This document shows positions 56,735 through 64,000 of a stretch of 64,000 bases of DNA, one piece after another. Source of the DNA: Aristolochia californica (lineage: Eukaryota; Streptophyta; Magnoliopsida; Piperales; Aristolochiaceae). Location of the stretch: NCBI GenBank assembly GCA_029961685.1, contig JARWKL010000008.1:40316821-40380820 (forward strand), in the 5' to 3' direction. A model generated the notes under the pieces. The model saw only the letters and a program-made list of their open reading frames with translations. It had not been told where the DNA came from and searched no databases. The position numbers were made by a program, and so were the translations under genes. Within the stretch, counting starts at the first letter, position 1. Each line of letters starts with the position of its first letter.

Positions 56735-57000
56735 TTTTATCAGCTCTACTTATTATTATATGTTGATGACAAAGTTGTCATGAATAATAATCCATCACTC
56801 ATTATATCTTTTGAACAAGATTTGCTTGATACATTTTATGTTAAACTTCTAGGACCATTAGATGTGTTTTTAGGTATGCAGGTCCATCCCACCACCAATA
56901 GCATCTTCAACACTCAAACATAATATTTACATGGCATTCCACATAGAGCCGTCATGGATTCTTGTATACCCGTGTCTTCTCCCTCTTAAACCTAATACAA
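56735..57000 (+). pseudogene. copia reverse-transcriptase relic
   Basis: Reads MLMTK in the place of a YVDD-type motif, then in another frame NNPSLIISFEQDLLDTFYVK and LLGPLDVFLGMQVHPTTN, typical of the copia reverse transcriptase just after the catalytic YVDD. It is short, with frame breaks. 57000-57740 is unassigned. Confidence 0.7.
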
Positions 57001-57744
57001 AAATTGCTTTTCAAAGCCCTTCTTATTTAAATCTTACCAATTACTGTAGTCCCATTTTTCTTTCTGTTGTACCTTTTTATTTTATTTTTTTGAGGTTTGT
57101 AGACACATGAGGTTTGGTGAGTAATGCCCTTTTGTTTACAAAATGATTGAAATGAGTGAGAGAGGTACTCTTTGACATTATCGGATGAAAGTGCCTTTTT
57201 TTTAAGTTGTCTCTACCATAACATGCAATAAGGTGATAATACTAAGTACTTTAGAGCGATCCTTCATTAAAAATAACCGAGTGACATGAGAATAATCATC
57301 AAAAAGTATATAAAAATATCGGGAATGAGAGATTATTGATATATTAAGAGGTCCACCCATACATCAGAATGTTTAAATAAAATGGACTATCACTTGAGTT
57401 ATTTGAGTGAGAAGAAAAAACACTTCTATGATATTTGCTTATTTGACAAAACTCACTTGATAAATTTTTTACTAAATGTAAATTTGGAATAAGTGTTTGT
57501 AAAATAGTTAGTGACAGATGACCTAGCCTATTGTGCCATTGAACAACCTGTTAATCCATTGTGACAAGTGCTGAAAGAAGCTATGTCAAGGTAGTAAATC
57601 ACTATTTTCTTATGGCCTCCACTAATCACCTAATCTATGTGTTGGCATCATAGACTCAAACATCCATCTTCAACTTTTATTGAATCCTTAGTCAAACAAA
57701 AAATTTCATTCTAATTTGAGTTTTTTTTAGACTCTTGTGTTAGT

Positions 57745-58215
57745 TGTTGAATGGCAAAAAAAGATAAGTTGTCTTTTGATCATGTTGATCATAAAGCCTC
57801 TAAGCCACTTGAAGTAGTAGTAGTTGGAGGAAACCTAGTAACTTGGAAGATGAAGAAGCAAAATGTAGTTGCTAGATCCAATGCAGAAACTGAATATAGA
57901 GCCATAACACCTACGATGAGTGAACTGATATTGATTAAGTCATTTATCATAGAATTGCGGCTTAACATAGATACTCCAATGAAACTCCTTTGTGATAACT
58001 AAACAACTATTGATATTTCTTAAATCTGGTCTTCCATGGAAGGAATAAGAACATCTAGGTTGGTTCCCACTTTGTTAGAGAAAAAACTACAAGCTAGTGT
58101 CATAAGCCTTAAACATGTTATAGGGTTGACATATTCACAAAGCCTGTTACTTCAAAGACATTGAACACTACATGCTCCAAGCTTGGAATGTATGATGTTT
58201 TTGCACCACCAGCTT
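57745..58215 (+). pseudogene. copia RNase H relic
   Basis: GNLVTWKMKKQNVVARSNAE and TEYRAITPTMSELILIKSFI match copia RNase H; a stop follows at 58000. Farther on DIFTKPVTSKTLNTTCSKLG and MYDVFAPPA match the C-terminus. Probably the same decayed insertion as the relic at 56735. Confidence 0.75.
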
Positions 58216-58599
58216 GAGAGTATTAGAAGACTAGAAGAGGAGTGGTGCACAAACATTGGGCTTATAAGCATAGCTTCTAGTCTTCCAAACTTCACCACCA
58301 AACCATACGCACGAATTCAGATTTCCATGCACTTCACTTCCCATTTGCCAAGTGGTTGTAAGTATAGCTTTCTCTAGTCTTTCTCCTATGAGGTTTATGA
58401 GAAATACTTGAGGGAGAGACCCCCAAGCAGTCAACCACATGAAAAAAAAGAAAAAAAACTATCAACCACAAGGCAAAGGAGTTGACTATATGAAGAACCA
58501 GAGAGACAAAATTTGTCAACCATATGTAAGCCATCTGAACAAAAAGAGTAGTCAGCCACATTAAGACATTTGAACAAAACGAAGTCAACCCTAGCTACC

Positions 58600-59000
58600 A
58601 CACTATAAAAAATGGACTTTGTAGTCAAATTTTGTTGTGATAACTTCTCTCTGCATAAAAATCACTGGCAAAAGTTGCTAATACATTCCATTGGTTGAAA
58701 TTCTACTAACAAATTTGAAGATTTGTTGGCAGAGATCATAAACCTCTGCTAATGAAATTTTAAATTCGATGGTAGGTGCCAAATGATTTTAGAATTGATA
58801 ATTTCGATTTTGATAATTCTTTGAAAATACTAAATATATAATACCCACTAGCTGCAAAATTTAAATTCTCTATCAAATTATTGACCCTCTGCTAATTTTT
58901 AAACTCGCTATCAAAGGTCCATTATTGACCACCATAACCATCATCATCATTATCTTCTTCTTCTTCCTATGGACATAATTTCCAAAAACAAAGAATATGA
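58600..59000. mobile_element. possible CACTA-type transposon end
   Basis: CACTATAAAAAATGG at about 58600 resembles CACTA terminal repeats (CACTACAAGAAA type). It is followed by sub-terminal-looking degenerate motifs (TGGCAAAAGTTGC, TTGTTGGCAGAG, CCTCTGCTAAT twice). No second end or transposase was found, so this is weak. Confidence 0.25.
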
Positions 59001-59719
59001 TAATTAATAGAAAATAGAATCGTAGAAACAATTTGAGGCTCATATTTAAGAAACAAAAAATATCTTGTTGCTAATCACACGACCATCAAATGTCAATGCT
59101 GTTCTCACTAACAAACAAACAAAAAAATAGAACCCACAAAATCTCTAAGTACCTCTCTTAGCCAAGGCCTTCAAGAATTAGTGATATGAACTCCCAAAAT
59201 TTTATCGGTTCCTTGTTAGTTATCAGATATGCCTGCACAAGAATCATATTATCCACTAGGAAGACATAAACCTTAACAAAAATTTGAAATCAATTAGGTA
59301 GCCGTTGAGGGTAGTAGCTCTTCTCCCAAGTCCAACATCACGCTTGATATGAGCTGGAATAGCCTGCAAACTAGGAGATCCTCAAAATTCTTACTTTGAA
59401 GTGTTTTAAACCAAAATGATGTAATGCTTTGAATAGGAGAATCGGGCAACGACCATGCAAGCAAAAGATGAGTGTTTACCACAAAACTCTGATTTAGATT
59501 GTAGGTGAACATGGTGGCTGTGAAGGTGGCTCTGCTCGGGATTCCAACATCATGGGTCGTTGAAGGACCTCCACAATGAACGTCTGGAAGTTACAGTTGG
59601 GAGAACCATGTGAAGAAAAGAAAAAAAAATGAAACAGTGACAAGAGAAAAAATAGTTACCATTGTTGTTCTTCAAGTTAGAGCTATTGACAGTAGAACCC
59701 TCGTCATGGTGAGATTGAA

Positions 59720-60347
59720 AGCCATCTCTTTTTTGCTCAAGCATGATAAAATCTCCGATGCAGAAGCCATGCTTACTCATAAAGTCACTCCAACTCATAA
59801 AGATTTTTCATATATCTACTTGGAGCACCCATCTTGGGACTTTGGTGTCAAACACCTCTTTCATAGATCTAATAGGGTACTCAGACGTTGGTTTTGTTGG
59901 ATGCAAAATTGATTGGAAGAGTATGAGTGGTAACTACAAATTACTTGGAAATATTCTTGTTTCATGGCTTTCCAAAACCAACATTAGGTTGCTTTATCCA
60001 CCATCAAAGTTGAGTACATAGCTATTGGAAGTTGTTGTATATAACTTTTATGGATGAGACAACAACTGGAAGATTATGGTGTAGAGCAAAACGAAATGGC
60101 AATCTATTGTGACAACATGAGTGCTATAAGCCTTAGTAAGAATCCAGTTCACCGTTCTCGATCAAAACACATTAAAATCAGACACATTTTTATACAAGAG
60201 CTGGTTCAAATCAACGTAATTAAAGTGAAATTTGTTCCTACTAAAAAAAATCAACTTGCGGATATTTTCATAAAGCCATTAGGATTTGATCGATTTTCTA
60301 AGCTAAGACGAGAACTAAGCATGTACAACCTACCTTCGTCTAAATAG
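59720..60347 (+). pseudogene. copia RNase H relic (second lineage)
   Basis: IGYSDVGFVGCKIDWKSMSG and LGNILVSWLSKTN are followed by a stop and, in another frame, MRQQLEDYGVEQNEMAIYCD, HRSRSKHIKIRHIFIQELV and NQLADIFIKPLGFDRFSKLR, ending at a stop at 60345. Strong match to copia RNase H of a different group from elements 1 and 3. Confidence 0.82.
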
Positions 60348-60777
60348 AGTGGTATACATTTGTCTAGAAATGATATCCCATATAACTCATGCTAAGAGAG
60401 TGAAATTGAATGACTGAAATCGCTTTTGTTCACTCTGCGTATTGCATGATTGCTCGACTTAAACCAATTAATCAATCAACTGAATTCAATTGATAAATAT
60501 ACTACGGTAAAAAATGATTTTAAATATAGCTAAAACAAATTTGTTTTAAATTGCAAAGGGACGAGCAAACATAAAAACTAAATAGAGAGCTACGAAAATA
60601 AGAAAAGGCAAAGTATGGGAGAAGAGGTTCAGAAACTAAAAATGTTGAGTTATTGGCACAGAAAGGAAAAATAGGAAAACTGGAGAAGGAATAGACAACC
60701 TCTAGTGTGAAAGAGAAGCTGAAATCAACAATGCAGAAGCTTATTATGTAGAGGAGTCCCCTTGTGTACGTAGACAT

Positions 60778-60990
60778 GATTTGAGACTTACAACAGCATA
60801 TGTTGTGGTTGGTTGAATATTTAATATTGTTCTTGCGGTCCAATTGCAGGCTTCTGCTCTTGTTCTGGCCTGTGTTTCCATTTGATTAAGGACAAGTTGA
60901 AGTGGTGATTTGGGACTTAGATCAGCGGATGCTTTGGTTGGTTGAATATTTAATAAATTGTTCTTAAGGACCAATTGCAGGTTCTTGATA
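60778..60990. repeat. direct repeat of about 79 bp, two copies
   Basis: 60778-60855 and 60908-60986 share GATTTG(A/G)GACTTA, TGGTTGGTTGAATATTTAAT and CCAATTGCAGG. They lie just after the RNase H relic, where a copia 3' region would be. 60990-62390 holds no recognised feature. Confidence 0.7.
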
Positions 60991-62399
60991 AACAAGTTGT
61001 TATTGAAATGTCAATGTAGTTAGGTCAATCCAAACTTCAAAGTTAAAATACAAGAGCTGGTCTAGTTTTAGCAGTGGCTGGTCCACTCGTTATTTTTCAT
61101 TAGCTTTTCTACTAGCTATGTTAACCTTTCTTAGTCTTTGTCACTAACTCCTGATTTTGTCTACCAAGACACTTGAATATGTTTAGATTGCCAACTAAGA
61201 AAGACTTAAATAAAGATTGTAGCTGTTTTATTGATTGACCAATACTTTTTATAGACAAATTAAGTTGAGATGATTTTGCCTTGCCAAGGCTCGACCAACA
61301 ATCTAAGGGTTGCTCCCTTAAATCTTAGTCAAATACAAAAGCCTCTTAATAAGGTTGACATCACAATTCAAGAATGAACAACAAGCACAATCAATCATAT
61401 GTGCCTACCTATGTAACAACTTGAATAATAAGAACACCAATCATGTACCTATGTAACAATAGCTCAAATATTACTTAATGACATGATTTTAAAATATAAG
61501 CTCAAAGTAGATTTTGGATTGGTTTTTCAAATGGGGGAAGATGCACAAAGCAAATCAATTGAATAATTTAATTAAAATTATTGCCCATGAGTAATAATCT
61601 GAACTTTAATGAATGGTTTCAAAGTGTAATAGTACTAGTTCAATGTAGTTGACCAAGTATAATCAATAGGTGAAAGTAAAAGTGTGTAAATACTTTAGAT
61701 TTTTTAAATTCCTATCCCAATGTTCTTATACTTATGCGAAAGACCCTTTAAAATCAAATGCTAGAGTGAATTCTAAGATAGCCACTACATGATCAGTTTC
61801 TCTAGCACAAGACATTATAAGTAGAGATTTTAAAGTAAATGCTATAAGAAACTTAGCTCAATGAAGAAAATTTCTAAATTTGATTTCATTTTACGCTTTG
61901 GAGGAGACACAAAGTTTGAAAATTGTATGTAAAAGCTTAGAGTGCTTGGAAAATACAGGGAAGAGAATTCTCAATGTTTAGGGTGAGTTTTGGCTAAATA
62001 TTAAGGTTTCCAAGTGAAAAAGAAATAGTCATAATGGCCACAAAATGAGTTTATATCATTTAGGACAAAAAGGTAAAAAATTTGCCAAAAAATTATTAAA
62101 CATATATTAATTTTTTTCTAATAAACACAAAGGTAGGTAGGACACAAATTTTGGAGACCTATATCTCCTAGAACTAGGCTTGAATGATTGAAGATTTGAA
62201 TTTTTACACAAAGTCAGCTCGTTTCAAAGGGTTTTACTCATTTCACTGTGTTCGAACCCTTACGATGTTTTTCCTTTCTCCTACTAAATGGGTCAAATTT
62301 TTTGATATGGTGAACTACCAGAACCAATAAGTTCAGGGGAAAAATTAGGGGATAAATAATCGCCCCCCCTCCCCCCTTTCCTCGCGCGAAGATGATTTC

Positions 62400-63680
62400 G
62401 CACGTGCGAGATCATAAAAAAAAAAATAAAAAAAACTTTTTCCTTAAACTCTCCTTCCTCATATCTCTTGAAAACATTAAAAATAAATTTTATAGAAATA
62501 AGTTTCTATGAACTACAAGTGTCACATTTTTTTTTAACATTTTTCTAATTGAAAATTCTTATTAAAAATCATATAATTTTCAAAGTAAGATTTTCCTACC
62601 AAGATGGGGTAGAAAACTGTATTGAAATTTTTTGAATAAGTTGTTAACAATTGATGTTGTAATACTTTTAGCATGAAGCAATTTTCATTGCAATTTTGTG
62701 TTTGACATTTTATTTGATTAAAAATTTATCGATAAGTATAATAATTTATTAGATTGATTATTAATTTTTATTTATTTTCCTAGAAGAGACAATAAAAGGT
62801 CCATTTAACTTTCCTAAGAAAATTTTAAAATATTTCTTATAGTTTTCTAATCAGTCACTAATAGTAATAGGATTTTATTTAATTTTTTTTTGGGAATATG
62901 TATCATAGGAAAAATATTTATAATTTTTCCTATAATATAAATTTTCATCTAGGGGCACTACGGAGGCCATAGTAAATTTATGACCAGATTAAAAAATTAA
63001 AAAATAAGCTAGACAACAAGTAGAGTAAAAAAGATCAATATTGGTGCATTTTAATCCATTATTGAAATTCAATCCAGAACCTCCCCTATCATTTTTTTTT
63101 AAAAATGTATACATAATTTTATATATAATTTATTCGAAGCCACCTCTACGTGCGAGATAATAAAGAAGGAAAAAAAAAATTCTTTGTCCCTTCCTTGTGG
63201 GTTTTGAAGAAATAGAAAAGATATTTTAGTAGAAAAACGTTTCTAGAGACTATTAGTGGTTTTTTAAATAAATGTTGAAAAGACATTTTTAGTAGAAATA
63301 TAGGGACCATTAGTGCCTCATTTTTTTTGAAAATATTTTTCTAATTATAAATTCTTGTTAAAAAATCATATAATTTTCTAAGTAAGATTTTCTTGCCAAG
63401 ATGGGCTAGAAAACCGTATAGAAAAATTTTAAATAAGTATTTGTCAGTTGATGATATAATACTTTTAGCATGAGGTAATTTTCATAGCAATTTTGTATTT
63501 AACATTTTATTTGATTAAAAATTTATCGATAAGTATAGTAATATATTAGATTAATTATTAATTTTTATTTATTTCCTTAGAAAAGGCAATAAGAGGTCCA
63601 TTTAACTTTCCTAAGAAAAATTAAAATATTTTTTGTAATTTTCTAGTAAGTCTCTAATAGCAATAGGATTTAATTTAAAG
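62400..63680. repeat. tandem duplication of an AT-rich segment
   Basis: 62404-62885 and 63149-63680 align over most of their length (GTGCGAGAT(C/A)ATAA, AAATCATATAATTTTC, AAGTAAGATTTTC, ACTTTTAGCATGA, AAAAATTTATCGATAAGTAT, GGTCCATTTAACTTTCCTAA, AATAGGATTT). Spacing is about 750-820 bases. No coding content. Confidence 0.8.
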
Positions 63681-63842
63681 GATTTATAGTTTTTAAAAGA
63701 ATAGAAGACAGTAGTATGTTTTAGAGAAAAGAGATGGATCCAAGGGTAACATTCCAAGTAAAACAAGGTAAAAGCTTCATATAAACAAAAGATGAAATCA
63801 AATACATTTTATTACATAAAGAAATGAAGCTTCAAAACCCTT

Positions 63843-64000
63843 TTAAGGAGGTCGAAAATAGGCAAAGGCAGCGAAGAATGTCTGCGTCGCGGTAAGAAAA
63901 AGGAGGACGATGGCTGCAACAACAGAAATAATTGCCCAAGGGTTACCAAAGTAATCATTTATCAGATTTGCCTTCCATATATTAAACTTATTCTCACAGT
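63843..64000 (-). CDS. DUF247 protein, 3' end, cut by window edge
   Basis: The minus strand gives CENKFNIWKANLINDYFGNP, then WAIISVVAAIVLLFLTATQT, then FFAAFAYFRPP and a stop. This is the family's C-terminal signature and membrane segment. The rest lies beyond 64000. It is a distinct member, not a copy of A, B or the first gene. Confidence 0.88.
   Translation of the reverse strand, partial: CENKFNIWKANLINDYFGNPWAIISVVAAIVLLFLTATQTFFAAFAYFRPP

Overview
The window reads as nuclear DNA of a flowering plant, probably a eudicot. It is AT-rich, its genes carry short GT-AG introns, and about a third of it is Ty1/copia-type LTR retrotransposon sequence. The species cannot be named from the sequence. 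Only one conserved housekeeping gene is present: a nine-exon MAK16 homologue (1713-5469, + strand), a nuclear factor for 60S ribosome assembly, with telo-box motifs near its start. || From 6.6 kb to the right edge the window is a tandem array of DUF247 (UPF0481-type) genes and gene pieces, all on the minus strand. I count ten: an intact gene at 6683-8224; a near-identical intact pair at 11813-13345 (A1) and 50305-51834 (A2); three copies of a second type (B1 17059-29290 broken, B2 31102-32607 and B3 53922-55428 apparently intact); two 3'-end remnants (30145, 34750); a 15-codon 5' remnant (33212); and the 3' end of another gene cut by the window edge (63843-64000). B-type genes appear to have a nine-base first coding exon that is easy to miss. 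The DNA between these genes consists largely of repeated copies of their own flanks (called R1, R2 and R3 here), which shows repeated local duplication, deletion and reshuffling. || Three LTR retrotransposons are delimited with both LTRs, target-site duplications and primer-binding sites. Element 1 (18166-24935, minus) is a copia with a gag-pol frame broken by four in-frame stops. Element 2 (25097-29071, plus) is non-autonomous. It keeps a damaged gag but has no protease, integrase or reverse transcriptase, and instead carries an intron-free open frame that joins a chloroplast chaperonin-60 beta segment to a short SR-splicing-factor-like tail. Elements 1 and 2 both sit inside the same DUF247 exon (B1). 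Element 3 (42668-49077, plus) is another decayed copia with structured leader DNA. A miniature terminal-repeat element (TRIM-like, about 36.1-36.4 kb), a rearranged copia fragment (41.2-42.3 kb) and three older copia 3' relics (56.7-60.3 kb) complete the mobile fraction. || The most unusual items are the captured chaperonin/SR chimera in element 2, the micro-exon of the B-type DUF247 genes, and the recent segmental duplication that produced the A1/A2 pair. No bacterial-type systems, CRISPR arrays, rRNA genes or convincing tRNA genes were seen.
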